The translations under genes were made by a program, and so were the position numbers. From JAICIG01 sp035532215 (GTDB taxonomy: Bacteria; Planctomycetota; Planctomycetia; Pirellulales; JAICIG01), in NCBI GenBank assembly GCA_035532215.1, contig DATKRK010000285.1, positions 1-47,323 of the forward strand: a stretch of DNA of 47,323 bases. The letters are read 5' to 3'. The notes beneath the pieces are model-generated. The model was not told the origin of the DNA. It ran no database searches and saw only the letters and a list, made by a program, of their open reading frames with translations. Positions 32,475 through 42,138 of this stretch are shown piece after piece. The first letter of the stretch is position 1, and the number at the start of each line of letters is the position of its first letter.

Positions 32475-32792
32475 CGTTGCCTCCGTCCGATCGGGATGTG
32501 TTTGTGTTAGGGTACGCGATCGAGCGCCCTGTGACAATAAAAATACGTAAAAACCCTGGAAGACGTTTCAGGCGAAATTGCGGTTTGCCGGTATTCGACC
32601 GATTGGCTCGGCACGGCCCAACAATCCGCCGCGGCAAAAAAAAATTCGAAACGAATCGTCGACCTCGGCGTTATAGGTTGTGGCGTCGCGGCATCACGGC
32701 TATGTTAAGGCGTCGGATGGTCGCGCCCCCAAACGGCTTTTTCGGGGGCGTTTCCAAGTCAAGCGTCCACCTGGTCCGAAGGGGAGTCTCAG
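32475..32792. promoter_or_regulatory. Divergent intergenic region with hairpin
   Basis: This 318-base gap separates two divergent genes, so it should hold both promoters; I cannot name boxes with confidence. A hairpin at 32724-32750 (CGCCCCC...GGGGGCG, loop AAACGGCTTTTTC) precedes TTTCC and lies 42 bases before the ATG of the plus-strand SHD1 gene. It could be a leader structure. The segment 32630-32660 is A-rich. Confidence 0.4.
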
Positions 32793-33638
32793 ATGAACCA
32801 CGTTTCCGTGAAGATCTGTACCGCGGTCGCTCTTGTTTTGGCAACTTTGGCCGCTTACGCCGAGGAGGGCGGCACGACCACGACCACCGTGACCGAATCG
32901 GGCACGAGCGGCGGCGTGACCTATCGTCGGAGCAGGACCATCACCCGCAGCAGCTCGTCGAGCCGAAGCCGCTCGTCGTCCGGCGCCGGAAAGAAGTCGT
33001 CGAACGCCCGGAAGAAGAAAGCGCGCTTCAAGGCCGGCGAAGAAGTGCTGGTGGAACGGGCGGGAAAACTCCATGAGGGCAAAGTCGTGAGCATCGAACA
33101 GTGGTCGGGTTGGGTTTTCGTCAAGTACAAGGACGATCACGGCGTCGCAGAGACGCATAAGTTTCCGCCCGACAACCCGATTCCGGCCGTTCGCAAGGGC
33201 AAAAAACTGTTGACCTCGGAGCCGGGACTGAAGGGCGAATTTGGCAAAGGCGACGAAGTCTTATTTGCTTTTGGGGGCGCTCACGTCGGCGAAGTCGTGG
33301 CGATCGACGACAGAGGGAACCTCGAAGTCAGGTTCGACCGCAACGGCGAGCAGGCGACGTGGACGTTTGCTCCCCACGATTTGAGGCTGATTGAGAGCGG
33401 CGAGGTTCCGCTGGTCGAAGCCGCCGCGATGCGCACCTGGTCGAGTCAGGGTGGCAAGTTCACGATCGAAGCGAAATTCGTCGAGCTGCGCGGCGATTCG
33501 GTCACGCTCGAAAAAGCAGGCGGCAAGACCTTGACCGTGGCCCTTGACAAGCTCAGCGACGACGATCAGGAATTGGCGCATCGGCTCGCCGAAGGAGCAG
33601 AAGGCGATCCCCTTGCTTCGGGCGCCGAGAAGGATTGA
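32793..33638 (+). CDS. Exported SHD1-domain protein
   Basis: ATG 32793 follows GGGGAG. The 281-residue product has a signal peptide ending near AAYAEE. A low-complexity Thr/Ser/Arg segment at about 28-66 (RRSRTITRSSSSSRSRSSSG) and a basic run NARKKKARF come next. Two Tudor/agenet-like beta repeats follow (FKAGEEVLVERAGKLHEGKV and FGKGDEVLFAFGGAHVGEVV). A C-terminal SHD1 (SLA1 homology domain 1) covers about 208-268 (MRTWSSQGGKFTIEAKFVEL, LTVALDKLSDDDQELA). SHD1 is frequent in planctomycete exported proteins and may bind peptides. It is the divergent neighbour of the trypsin/FGE-like gene. Function unknown. Confidence 0.85.
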   Translation: MNHVSVKICTAVALVLATLAAYAEEGGTTTTTVTESGTSGGVTYRRSRTITRSSSSSRSRSSSGAGKKSSNARKKKARFKAGEEVLVERAGKLHEGKVVSIEQWSGWVFVKYKDDHGVAETHKFPPDNPIPAVRKGKKLLTSEPGLKGEFGKGDEVLFAFGGAHVGEVVAIDDRGNLEVRFDRNGEQATWTFAPHDLRLIESGEVPLVEAAAMRTWSSQGGKFTIEAKFVELRGDSVTLEKAGGKTLTVALDKLSDDDQELAHRLAEGAEGDPLASGAEKD

Positions 33639-33870
33639 CGCACGCGACGTGCCGCACGACTACGGCTGCAACTCTTCTCGTTCCAATCCCAGGTTGCATC
33701 AAGCTCTTGTAGCGCGGCGGGAGCATAAATCACCGGCGCCGCCCGTTGGCGTTCGGCGATCATGCGTCTCGCTTCAGCCGGAAGTGTTTTCGGACCTGCT
33801 CGGACGAAATATTTTGGCCGGCGTCGATCTGACCGGCGGCCTGATCGATCTGGGCGAGGCGCTCGGGCGT

Positions 33871-36870
33871 TCAGCGCCCCGCGCCTGGCAGCGCCGCTTG
33901 CTCGGCGCCCGATAGATACACGACCAGATCGCGCAGCTCGGCCTCGCTGAGCTTGTCGAGCAGTCCTTCGGGCATCAGCGACAGGGGTGATCGTTCGCGG
34001 GCTTCGATCTCGGCCAGCGGCAGCGAGAGCCGCTCGTTCTGGGTTTGAATGGCCAGCACTTGGTCGTCTTCCTGCACGATGATGCCGTTGAGAATGCGGC
34101 CGTCTTCCGTTTGGAGCACCGTCATTTGATAATCGCGGGCGACGATGGCGCTGGGGTCGATCAGGTTTTCCAGCAGATAGTCGAGGTTGGCCCGCTGCGA
34201 ACCGGTCAGTTCGGGACCGACTTGGCCTCCTTCGCCGAACAGCTTGTGGCAGGCCCCGCAATGCCGCACGAACAGCCCGCGGCCGGCCGAGCGGTCGGCG
34301 TTTTGCACCCTCTGCGGCGAGAGCAGCGCCTTGTGTTTGCCGATGGCCGCGGCTTTGTCTTTCGACGGCGGCCGGACCGCGCCCCAGACCTTCGCCAGCC
34401 GCTCGTTGACCCGATCGTCCTTCATGCTTTGCAATTGGCGGATCGTAAAGGCCGACACGTCGCGGCGCGGAATCTGCCCGCGTTCGATCGCCTCCAACAG
34501 CGCCAGGGCGAACGCCGGCCGCGAAGCCAAAGTCAGGATCGCATCCGCGCTTTCGGCGTCGTTGAAGGCAGCGTAGTTCCGCAAGATGATCTCGGGCGCC
34601 CGCTCGTCGGCATACGCCGCCAGGGCGCGCAAGGCGGCGCCGCGCAGGGCGGGCTCGGCGATCAGCTTTTCCGCCAGCGGGGCCGTATCGGCGTCGCGCA
34701 TTTCAACGAGCGCTTCCAGGGCGCGCCTGCGGTCGTCGCTCGAGACGGTCTGATCCATCATGGTCTTGCGCAAGGTTGCAAAGGCGCCGGCGTCTCCAAA
34801 GATCAACGACAACAGCGTCGCCTGGTCTCGCACTTCGCGGTTCGGGCTTCCTGACAGCTTTCGATAAACTTCGGCCCAGCCCTGCGGCGTCAACACGCGG
34901 CGACGCCCTGCGAGCGCTTCACGCACGCCCGAGAGCAGATCGAGTTGGACCGCAGGATCGTCGACCCGACCAAGCACGCGGGACAGCGGATCGAGCGCGT
35001 CGGCCGACTGCTTCTCGACTTCGGCCGGAATGCCCGAGGCGGCGCGGCGGGCCAGAAACTGCCGCACGAGCGGAATCTTCGCCTGTTGCGACAAGGCCAA
35101 GGCCCGAGTCGCATCGGCGGCGACAAGCGGCTGAACTGCGTACCAAAGCATGAGCGGCAGATTGGCGTCCGTGGCGTCTTCGCCGTGCGCGGTCAGCGCG
35201 GCGGCCAAGTTCCAACGCTCGTCGAGCGGCAGCCGCTGCATGCCCGAGGCAAGATAAAGCCGCACCACCGGCGACGGGTCAGACTTGGCCAGGGCTTCGA
35301 ACCGGGCTAACTGCTCGGCTGTTACCTGCCGGTCTTCGAGCGCCAATTGAATCGCCCAGCCGCGGACGTATTCTTCGGAACTTTCGAGCAGTTCGGCAAG
35401 CTCGGCTTCCATCAACCCGCCGATCGCGTGCAAAGCCCATAGCGCCCGCAGCTTGCGAGTTACGTCGGGCTGTTCTTCGAGCAGCTTGACCAGCGCCGCG
35501 CGCGTCTCGCCCTGCAACTTGCCGGCCGCGGCTCGCTCCTGGAGTAACCGCCGGGCATGCCTCACCTGCCAGTCATTTTTGTGCAATTGAAGTTCGACGA
35601 GTTCGGCGTCGCCGAGCGCGGCCAGGTCCATCTTAAACGGCTTCGGCCGGCCGTAGGTCGCCTTGTAAATCCGCCCGCTGGTGCGATGGATGTCTTCGTA
35701 GTCGTGGCATTCGCCGCTGTCGGTCCAATCGCTGACATAGACGCCGCCGTCGGGGCCTTGCTTGACGACCAGGCCGCGGAACCAGGGATCGTGCATGAAA
35801 AAGACGTCTTCGCCGTGATGGGCCACGAAGCCCGAGCCGCGACGTTCGAGCACGTCGTGGTTCACGCGCGTGCCGTGAATATTGCAGGTGAACAGGCCGC
35901 TGCGATATTCGTCGGGCCAGTTGTCGCCCAGATAAATCATCGCGCCGCTATGGGCGTGTCCGCCGCCCGGTTTGTCGTGTTCGCCCCCGCCGCCGCGCGA
36001 ACTGGTCCAATGGCCCCCGCCCCAGTGAATGTGGTCGGCGCAGCTCTCCATCAGGCGGAACGAGTACGGATCGATGTCCTGGCCGAACATCCGTTGAAAA
36101 TGGGCGCCCGGCACGACGTGCCACAGGTGCTCGATCACGCAGTTGGTGATGAACATCTGGCCCAGGTCGTCGAAATCGAGTCCCCAGGGGTTCGTCGTGC
36201 CGTGAGCCACCGCCTCGTGGATTTTCTTCGTCGGATGATAACGCCACACGCCGCAGTTGATTTCGGTCCGTTCGGCGTCGGCCGAGCCGGGCTTGCCGAT
36301 CTTCGAGTTCGACAGAATGCCGTTGCAGCCGTAAAGCCAGCCGTCGGGCCCCCAGGCCAGGGCGTTGAACACGTTGTGCCGGGCGTTGATGTCCCAGCCG
36401 TCGAGCACGATCTCCGGTTCGCCGTCCGGCACGTCGTCGCCGTCGGCGTCGGGCACGAACACCAGATTGGGCGTCGAACAGAGCCAGACGCCGCCGAAGC
36501 CGAGTTCCAGCCCGCTGAGATTGCTGCCTTTGTCCCAAAAGACTTTTCTGCTGTCGAAGCGGCCGTCGCCGTCGGCGTCTTCGAAGATCACCACGCGATC
36601 GCCCCCGGCGGCGCCGGGCTCGCGGTTCCAATCGGGATACGACAGGCACTCGACGACCCACATCCGCCCGCGGTCGTCAAAGGTCAAGGCGATCGGCTGC
36701 ACCACGTCGGGCTCGCCGGCGAACAACGTCGCCTGAAATCCCTTGGGCAGCGTGATGTGCTCGACGGCTTGCTCGGGCGGAATCGGGGCGTCCGGCTCGG
36801 CGGCGGTCAATCGAGCGGGTTGCGAAGCGGCGAGCAGCAGCAGTAGGGAAAACGGAAAACGGGCGTGCAT
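33871..36870 (-). CDS. PVC-type membrane-bound dehydrogenase (TIGR02604) with HEAT-like repeats and cytochrome c (TIGR02603)
   Basis: ATG 36870 gives a clear signal peptide (MHARFPFSLLLLLAASQPAR); the ORF could extend to 36924 but that adds nothing plausible. The product is 999 residues. The N-terminal half is a beta-propeller of TIGR02604 type: FQATLFAGEPDVVQPIALTF, DDRGRMWVVECLSYPDW, EDADGDGRFDSRKVF, LAWGPDGWLYGCNG, GVYVSDWTDSGECHDYED. HEAT-like helical repeats cover about 470-850. The C-terminal TIGR02603 domain has a class I haem motif CGACH at 871-875 and a likely distal Met at 966 (LSLMPEGLLDKL). Such proteins are thought to oxidise sugars or alcohols in the periplasm; the substrate is unknown. 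It converges with the SHD1 gene. Confidence 0.93.
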   Translation of the reverse strand: MHARFPFSLLLLLAASQPARLTAAEPDAPIPPEQAVEHITLPKGFQATLFAGEPDVVQPIALTFDDRGRMWVVECLSYPDWNREPGAAGGDRVVIFEDADGDGRFDSRKVFWDKGSNLSGLELGFGGVWLCSTPNLVFVPDADGDDVPDGEPEIVLDGWDINARHNVFNALAWGPDGWLYGCNGILSNSKIGKPGSADAERTEINCGVWRYHPTKKIHEAVAHGTTNPWGLDFDDLGQMFITNCVIEHLWHVVPGAHFQRMFGQDIDPYSFRLMESCADHIHWGGGHWTSSRGGGGEHDKPGGGHAHSGAMIYLGDNWPDEYRSGLFTCNIHGTRVNHDVLERRGSGFVAHHGEDVFFMHDPWFRGLVVKQGPDGGVYVSDWTDSGECHDYEDIHRTSGRIYKATYGRPKPFKMDLAALGDAELVELQLHKNDWQVRHARRLLQERAAAGKLQGETRAALVKLLEEQPDVTRKLRALWALHAIGGLMEAELAELLESSEEYVRGWAIQLALEDRQVTAEQLARFEALAKSDPSPVVRLYLASGMQRLPLDERWNLAAALTAHGEDATDANLPLMLWYAVQPLVAADATRALALSQQAKIPLVRQFLARRAASGIPAEVEKQSADALDPLSRVLGRVDDPAVQLDLLSGVREALAGRRRVLTPQGWAEVYRKLSGSPNREVRDQATLLSLIFGDAGAFATLRKTMMDQTVSSDDRRRALEALVEMRDADTAPLAEKLIAEPALRGAALRALAAYADERAPEIILRNYAAFNDAESADAILTLASRPAFALALLEAIERGQIPRRDVSAFTIRQLQSMKDDRVNERLAKVWGAVRPPSKDKAAAIGKHKALLSPQRVQNADRSAGRGLFVRHCGACHKLFGEGGQVGPELTGSQRANLDYLLENLIDPSAIVARDYQMTVLQTEDGRILNGIIVQEDDQVLAIQTQNERLSLPLAEIEARERSPLSLMPEGLLDKLSEAELRDLVVYLSGAEQAALPGAGR

Positions 36871-37511
36871 CAACGTCTCAACTGGGCTGGAGTACGCGGG
36901 GATCGGGGCAATGCCATTGTGCATGCCGAAATCCGGCCCGCAAGCCTGTCGGTCGCGCCGTCTCGCAGCCTCGGCGATCCGGGCGCCGGTCCGACCAAGC
37001 TCGAAACCTACGCCAGATTATGGCCCGCTCCAAAGTGCATCGAGGTGCGGCGCCGCCGATTTTGACGGCCACGCATCGCGTGTCGCACGATGGCATCGAA
37101 GGGTTGAATTGCGATCGCATCAATGCCTTAAGGCATCGGTTTCGGCGCATTCGGGGTTCAATCGCTTGCGTGCGAAGGTCGCGACCTTCTGAGCCGGATT
37201 CGGCGCGTTGGCCGTGAGCCCCCGACGCGCAAAATGGCGTTCCACCGAGAGGCATTGGGCGACGCTCACGTCCTGATTCGTGGCGGTCGCGGAGTGCAAA
37301 GCCTTGCTGAAGGACTTACAGCCCGACCGCCGGCAGGATAGACAGAAACGGCCTATCACGCCGAAAAACCGAGGAAATTGGCACAACCCCATGATAGAAT
37401 AAGACTTGCGTCCAGAAACCATTGGCAGTATAGGCCGACAAGTTGCGGCCTACAGGATGATAGGCAGATACTATCTAACACGGAGTTACGTGCTTGTGGT
37501 TTAGCAGGCCG
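36871..37511. other. 641-base intergenic region with two perfect palindromes
   Basis: ATGCCTTAAGGCAT at 37123-37136 and GAAGGTCGCGACCTTC at 37174-37189 are perfect palindromes 37 bases apart. From about 37360 the GC content falls below that of the surroundings. No gene or tRNA is evident. This is a divergent region, so promoters for the TIGR02604 gene and for the small membrane gene at 37512 should lie here. Confidence 0.6.
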
Positions 37512-37703
37512 ATGGAAACGCTTACCGACCGTAAGAAGGCTGGACTACTCATCGTGCTAGTGACGTTAGCGGCACTAGGGTGTTACTACAAAATCTCCCC
37601 AGTGATGGTCGCCAGTGGCATTGTGGCTTTGGTGGCGTTGCGTTCGCTGCAATGCTTCGTCCTCAGACCGTTTGCAATCTTTGGCAGTCTCCGACCGATC
37701 TGA
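37512..37703 (+). CDS. Short membrane segment protein, possibly the 5' half of a frame-split gene
   Basis: The 63-residue frame from ATG 37512 (37494 is a longer option) reads METLTDRKKAGLLIVLVTLA and contains two hydrophobic helices (LLIVLVTLAALGCYY and VMVASGIVALVALRSL). It stops at 37703. Twenty-three bases later a different frame begins a soluble domain, and sequence just before that second start (PTDLIPDNDLAA) already looks protein-like. This is either two adjacent small genes or one gene broken by a frameshift near 37680-37700. Base composition is lower in GC than in the neighbours. Confidence 0.5.
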   Translation: METLTDRKKAGLLIVLVTLAALGCYYKISPVMVASGIVALVALRSLQCFVLRPFAIFGSLRPI

Positions 37704-37726
37704 TCCCCGACAATGACCTAGCGGCT

Positions 37727-38194
37727 ATGGCAATTCGCAGCCAGGTGTTCTTCCGTACCGGCAAAGAGTCGTTTACGGACGACCGCCCGGAACCGATCGA
37801 CGAGGACATACCCGCCGGTGGACCATTATTCAATTCGATTTGCTATCACCTTGGGCAGTCGTGGCAACTTCACGATATCAGCATTTCCGTCTGGGGCCAT
37901 TGGCTGTCGGCCCGCCTGGGCATTGGCGCCACGATCCTGTTTGAATTGGCGCTCATGGAGTTTGATGATGGATGGATGTTCATTATCCAGCCCAAAAAAG
38001 ACGCCACTTCTGAACGCGTTCGGCAGTTTGTATCTGAGGCCCACGACGTCATTCGCGGCATCCCTGACGTCCATGATGTCCGTTGGTTCAAGAGCGACCA
38101 CGCCTTCCCGTGCGGCTGCTTTCACGAAGGAGAGTTTGAACTTGGTACGATGAATCCATGCGATTTGGACAATGGAGCCGAAGTCTGCCCGTAA
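37727..38194 (+). CDS. Hypothetical protein, possibly the 3' half of a frame-split membrane protein
   Basis: From ATG 37727 (37652 or 37580 are longer options in the same frame) the frame gives 155 residues: AIRSQVFFRTGKESFTDDRP, ICYHLGQSWQLHDISISVWG, FELALMEFDDGWMFIIQPKK. The segment RVRQFVSEAHDVIRGIPDVH is a probable helix, and AFPCGCFHEGEF is Cys-containing. I recognise no family. Codon composition is near 50-60% GC, below the window norm, which may mean recent acquisition. Confidence 0.6.
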   Translation: MAIRSQVFFRTGKESFTDDRPEPIDEDIPAGGPLFNSICYHLGQSWQLHDISISVWGHWLSARLGIGATILFELALMEFDDGWMFIIQPKKDATSERVRQFVSEAHDVIRGIPDVHDVRWFKSDHAFPCGCFHEGEFELGTMNPCDLDNGAEVCP

Positions 38195-38587
38195 CAAATC
38201 GGTGAACGCGAGCGGCTACATTTCCGGCGATTCAACCGTTAAACGGTTGGAAAAGTTTGCGGTGATTCGGTGCGGTTTCTGATGGCCCGCCGCCGCGTTA
38301 CCTTGGTCGTCCGGCGAAGTCGCAAACCGGAAGTGTTAAAACTGCATCGGGCCGACACCTCGACGAAGGTCAGCCTCTTGCACTTGCGCGCGTCGGAGAA
38401 ATCGACCGAATGCAATGAACGCGATCCTCATTCCCCGCGGCGGAAGCGCCAACCAAGTTCCGCGCACTTACTGGGATTGCCGACAGCTCTTCGCGCCGAT
38501 GACGAATCGTCCTCGGCCCGTGCCTGGCGACTCAGGGAACGCGGTCGCAAGCGCACCCGCACCCAGGCCCACCGCGCTTCGGTCGCG
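38195..38587. other. Intergenic region with a short palindrome
   Basis: CAACCGTTAAACGGTTG at 38233-38249 is a 17-base palindrome, 39 bases after the preceding stop; it is too tight for a normal hairpin loop and may be a binding site. No gene is seen in the rest; the plus-strand frames here are shadows of the esterase or random. Confidence 0.5.
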
Positions 38588-40060
38588 TCACGGCATGCCG
38601 TCCCACTGCTTCGCCGCCCAGGCGATGAAATGCTCGATGTTCGGGGCGTCGGTGTGCCCGCCGTCGTGCTGCCGCCAGGCGAGGCGGCCGTCGAGCAAGC
38701 CCTGGTTCACTGCGGGCATCTTTTCCGTCAAGTAATCGTCCGACGTGCCAAGGTCCTTGGCGCCTAGCAGTCGAAAGACCGGCCCGGCGGCGACCGCGGC
38801 CATGAAGCTGCCTTGCTGATCGAGCCAATGGGCGTCGCCTTTCTCGGGGATGCCGTAGCTGATGAAGGTCAGCCGCGGCGCGCACAGCGCGATCAGCTCG
38901 TGCGAATCGACCGGCAGGTCGGCCGCCGTCATGGCGCCGAACTTCGCTTCCTGGGCGCCGTACTTCAGAAAGTTGCCGGCCATCCAATGATACTCGCCCG
39001 AACCGGTGAGGTTCTCGACCGCTTCGCCGAAGTTGCGGCGGTGCAGCTTGGCGCCTCCTTCGCCCGACGAGCCGACCAGCACCATCGCGAACCGCGGCTC
39101 GAAGGCCATCGCCACCAGCGCCGCTTTCCCATACCGCGATACGCCCTCGATGCCGACGCGCTGGGCGTCGACCGCCGGATCGGTCTCGAGATAATCGAGT
39201 CCGCGCGAGGCGCCCCAGGCCCAGGCTCGCAGGGCGCCCCAGTCGTCGGGCTTGCGAGGCTGCCCGCGGTTGACCAGGCCGATGATGCCGCGCGTCAGGC
39301 CGGCGCCGTTGTCGGGTTGAATGCTCGCCGGGAAGACCATCGCATAGCCCCAGCCCGCTTTGAGCAGCGTCTCGCTCCTCGACGGCCCGGGCGGTCCGAA
39401 ACGTCGTCCCGGCGGCGCCGCGCCTTGTCGATTGCCGGCGCCCGCGGGCGGCTGACCTGGCCGGCCGGCGCCAGGGCGGGGGCCAAAGCTGAACCCGTAC
39501 ATCATCAACACCGGCACGGGCCTCTCGGCGTTCTTGGGCGTGGCCAGCGTCATCGAAATGTCGACTTCGATCGACGGGCAGGCTGAATTATCGACGTGTC
39601 CTTGCAATTGCTTTTCGACGACCGGAATTTCGCCGACCGTCGTTTCGCGGGTTTCCAGCACTTTCCACGTCACGGCCGGAACGTTCTTCGGCACGCGGCC
39701 GTAAACCTCGCGCTCGAATTCCTCGACGATTTCCGGCCGCCGCTCGTTTCGCCACGTTTCCGCCGTCGTGACGCGTTCGCCGCAGTTGAGCGTCAGCGCG
39801 TCGGGCAGCTTGGGATACGGATTGGCGAGCGACTCATCGTAATTCGCCGCATTCGGCGCCGAGGGATTTCCGCTCGGCCCCGGCCGCAGTTCGGTAATGC
39901 CCAACTGCTGGAGCATGTTCTGGTGATCTTCCTGAGTGGTGAACGTCACAGGCTCACCGGGTGCAGAGCCTGTCGCGTCCTGGCCCGGCAGCGTGCAGGG
40001 CGAAACCGTGGCGACAAATGTCGCCGACAGCAGAAAGGCGCGAATCGAAAAGCGGCGCAT
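38588..40060 (-). CDS. CE15-type glucuronoyl esterase-like alpha/beta hydrolase, secreted
   Basis: ATG 40060 follows GGGAGAA and gives a signal peptide (RAFLLSATFVATVSPCTLPG). The product is 490 residues. CE15 enzymes cut ester bonds between lignin alcohols and glucuronic acid in glucuronoxylan. Expected features are present: RPEIVEEFEREVYGRVP, the nucleophile in G-V-S308-R-Y-G-K, the Glu in SSGEGG (E334), and the His in HDGGHTD (H469). A Pro/Gly-rich insertion lies at about 194-226 (RPGAGRPGQPPAGAGNRQGA), in a loop between two core strands. It sits alone between non-coding gaps. Substrate assignment to xylan is by family only. Confidence 0.88.
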   Translation of the reverse strand: MRRFSIRAFLLSATFVATVSPCTLPGQDATGSAPGEPVTFTTQEDHQNMLQQLGITELRPGPSGNPSAPNAANYDESLANPYPKLPDALTLNCGERVTTAETWRNERRPEIVEEFEREVYGRVPKNVPAVTWKVLETRETTVGEIPVVEKQLQGHVDNSACPSIEVDISMTLATPKNAERPVPVLMMYGFSFGPRPGAGRPGQPPAGAGNRQGAAPPGRRFGPPGPSRSETLLKAGWGYAMVFPASIQPDNGAGLTRGIIGLVNRGQPRKPDDWGALRAWAWGASRGLDYLETDPAVDAQRVGIEGVSRYGKAALVAMAFEPRFAMVLVGSSGEGGAKLHRRNFGEAVENLTGSGEYHWMAGNFLKYGAQEAKFGAMTAADLPVDSHELIALCAPRLTFISYGIPEKGDAHWLDQQGSFMAAVAAGPVFRLLGAKDLGTSDDYLTEKMPAVNQGLLDGRLAWRQHDGGHTDAPNIEHFIAWAAKQWDGMP

Positions 40061-40572
40061 GTGCGTTCTCCCTAGACCAAGCGTGAGTTTGGGATACAAG
40101 CCATCCGACCGTCCGCGTCCCGGACCTGTTCAAAGCACGACGAGTCGCCAAGGCCTCATCTTCTCCGCCGCGGTGCGGCAAGTCCAGAGCTGTCACACCT
40201 ACGCCGATCAGCGGAATCACCTGCGAGTTTGGAAATGTCTTGGTCGCGTTTTCCCCCGGCCTTGCGAAGAAGCGCAAGAGGGCGGTAACGCCCCGTTCAG
40301 CGCTCGCCTTGGCACAACTCGGACATTCCCGGCTTGAACGCATGAATCGTCGAACCGTCCGCATCCAGGACAACTCCGAGCCAAACGCACTCCCCTCGCT
40401 TGCCGCGTTGGCGGGGCGCCGCGCACGGCACGCGAGTTGCGTTCAGCGGATCGAAGCTTATCCGCGTTCAGCCGTTTCGCCGACGTGCGCGGATCGCGAG
40501 TAGCTATCGACGGCCCGACGCAGGAATTCGGCCCCCCAAAAGCAAAGTTCGAAATTCTTTCGGAGACCCGCC
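40061..40572. other. Divergent intergenic region, nothing decisive
   Basis: A small hairpin GGGCGGTAACGCCC lies near 40280. Two similar 16-base strings (CCGTCCGCGTCCCGGAC near 40109 and CCGTCCGCATCCAGGAC near 40357) are spaced about 250 bases apart. No gene is supported. Promoters for the esterase gene and for the TPR gene at 40573 must lie here. Confidence 0.4.
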
Positions 40573-41988
40573 ATGAAACGTCCGTTGTTTGCCATCGCCA
40601 TTGTATTGTTCGCCTCGGCATGGGCCGCGGCCCATGAAATCGGGGACTCGGTGATCGTCATTCGCGAGGCCCAGATCAAGGTCGGCGCCAACGTCGTCGA
40701 CCAGGCCTATCCGGGCTCCGAAGCGCAAGTGGGCGCGATCAACGGCGACTACTTGTGGGTCAATTTCGGCAAGCCCGGCTGGATCCACAAGAACAACGTC
40801 GTTCCATTGAAAGACGCGATCGCCTACTTCACGCAGCAGATTCGCCAAAACCCGTCCGACGAACTCTATCAGTCCCGGGCCTGGGTTTGGTTGGTGCTGA
40901 AGAATTACGATAACGCCTTGGCCGATATCAACGAAGCCATTCGTCGCGATCCAGGAGCCGCGGCGCTGTACAACGACCGCGGCGAGATTTGGATTGACGA
41001 GCAAGAGTACGACAAGGCCGTCGCCGATTTCACGCGGGCGATCAAGATGGAACCGACCGCGACGTCCTATACGAATCGCGGCGAAGCTTGGAGCCACCAA
41101 GGCGAGCACGATCTCGCCATCTCCGATTTCAACGCAGCGCTGCGGCTCGATCCCAATAATGCGCTCACGTTGAATAGCCGCGGCCTGGCCTGGCATCGCA
41201 AAGGCGATTACGAAAAGTCCATTTCCGACTTCGACCGCGTGATCGCCATCGACCCTCGCAACGGCTACCCCTTCGCCAATCGTGGCGATGCTCGCGAGGC
41301 CCAGGGCGAATACGACAAGGCGATCGCCGACTACAACGTCGCCATCCGCTTGCAACCCAAGGACGCCTATAACTACAACGCGCGCGGTTACGCCTGGATG
41401 GGCAAGGAGGAATCCGACAAAGCGCTGGCCGATTTCGACGAGGCCGTGCGGCTCGATCCTCAATCGCCCGAGGGCTATTCCAATCGCAGTTGGGCACTGA
41501 GGAATAAAGCCGAGTTCGCCCGCGCCATCGCCGAGGCTGATCGGGCCCTGGCGATCAGCCCCAAGTCGGTCAGCGCCCTGGTCAATCGCGGCAAAGCCTT
41601 CCGCATCAGTGGCCAGTTCGAAAAGGCCCTGGCCGATTTTCAGCAGGCATTGAGCGTCAATCCGCAAGACGCCGCGGCGTTCGAATCGCTCGCTTGGCTG
41701 CAGGCAACCTGCCCTCTAGAACGCTTCCGCGATGGCAAAAGTGCTCTGGCCAACGCTGAGCGCGCCAACGAAATCGAAGGCGGCAAGGACGCCTGGACTC
41801 TGGATACGTTGGCTGCGGCCTACGCCGAGACCGGCGATTTCGCCAAAGCGCAGGAATACGAAACCCAGGCCGTCGAGCTTCTCTTGCACGAGCACGACAA
41901 GGCCGAATGTCGCGAGCGTTTGGAACTCTACCGCGAGAGCAAGCCGTATCGCGAAAAAGTGAAAACGCAGCCCTCCAAAGCCGCCTGA
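40573..41988 (+). CDS. Exported SH3-like + TPR repeat protein
   Basis: ATG 40573 follows GGAGA. The 471-residue product has a signal peptide (FAIAIVLFASAWAAAHE). A small SH3-like beta domain follows at about 22-75 (GDSVIVIREAQIKVGANVVD, GDYLWVNFGKPGWIHKNNVV). About nine to ten TPRs come next, from 78 to 430, each close to YxNRGxAxxxxGxYDKAIAD-FxxAIRLDP (for example YDKAVADFTRAIKMEP). The final part (YRESKPYREKVKTQ) is charged. It is probably a protein-binding scaffold outside the inner membrane. The repeats are very regular, which suggests recent internal duplication. Function unknown. Confidence 0.88.
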   Translation: MKRPLFAIAIVLFASAWAAAHEIGDSVIVIREAQIKVGANVVDQAYPGSEAQVGAINGDYLWVNFGKPGWIHKNNVVPLKDAIAYFTQQIRQNPSDELYQSRAWVWLVLKNYDNALADINEAIRRDPGAAALYNDRGEIWIDEQEYDKAVADFTRAIKMEPTATSYTNRGEAWSHQGEHDLAISDFNAALRLDPNNALTLNSRGLAWHRKGDYEKSISDFDRVIAIDPRNGYPFANRGDAREAQGEYDKAIADYNVAIRLQPKDAYNYNARGYAWMGKEESDKALADFDEAVRLDPQSPEGYSNRSWALRNKAEFARAIAEADRALAISPKSVSALVNRGKAFRISGQFEKALADFQQALSVNPQDAAAFESLAWLQATCPLERFRDGKSALANAERANEIEGGKDAWTLDTLAAAYAETGDFAKAQEYETQAVELLLHEHDKAECRERLELYRESKPYREKVKTQPSKAA

Positions 41989-42138
41989 GCCGCCGAACGC
42001 GGCGGCGCTCTCATAGCTTGAAATGATGCGCCTCTCGGCGAGTTGCGTCGAGGGTCGCTGAACCGAGCGCCCATCTCGCCGCCGGCTTGACAGCCTGGCA
42101 TGTCGTTCTGATACTCTGCAGGCAAGGAGCAGCGCTTC

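Noticed and set aside
37375..37400. Sigma-54-like promoter (TTGGCAC)
   Set aside because: The -24-like GG is present but the GC expected ten bases later is replaced by TG.
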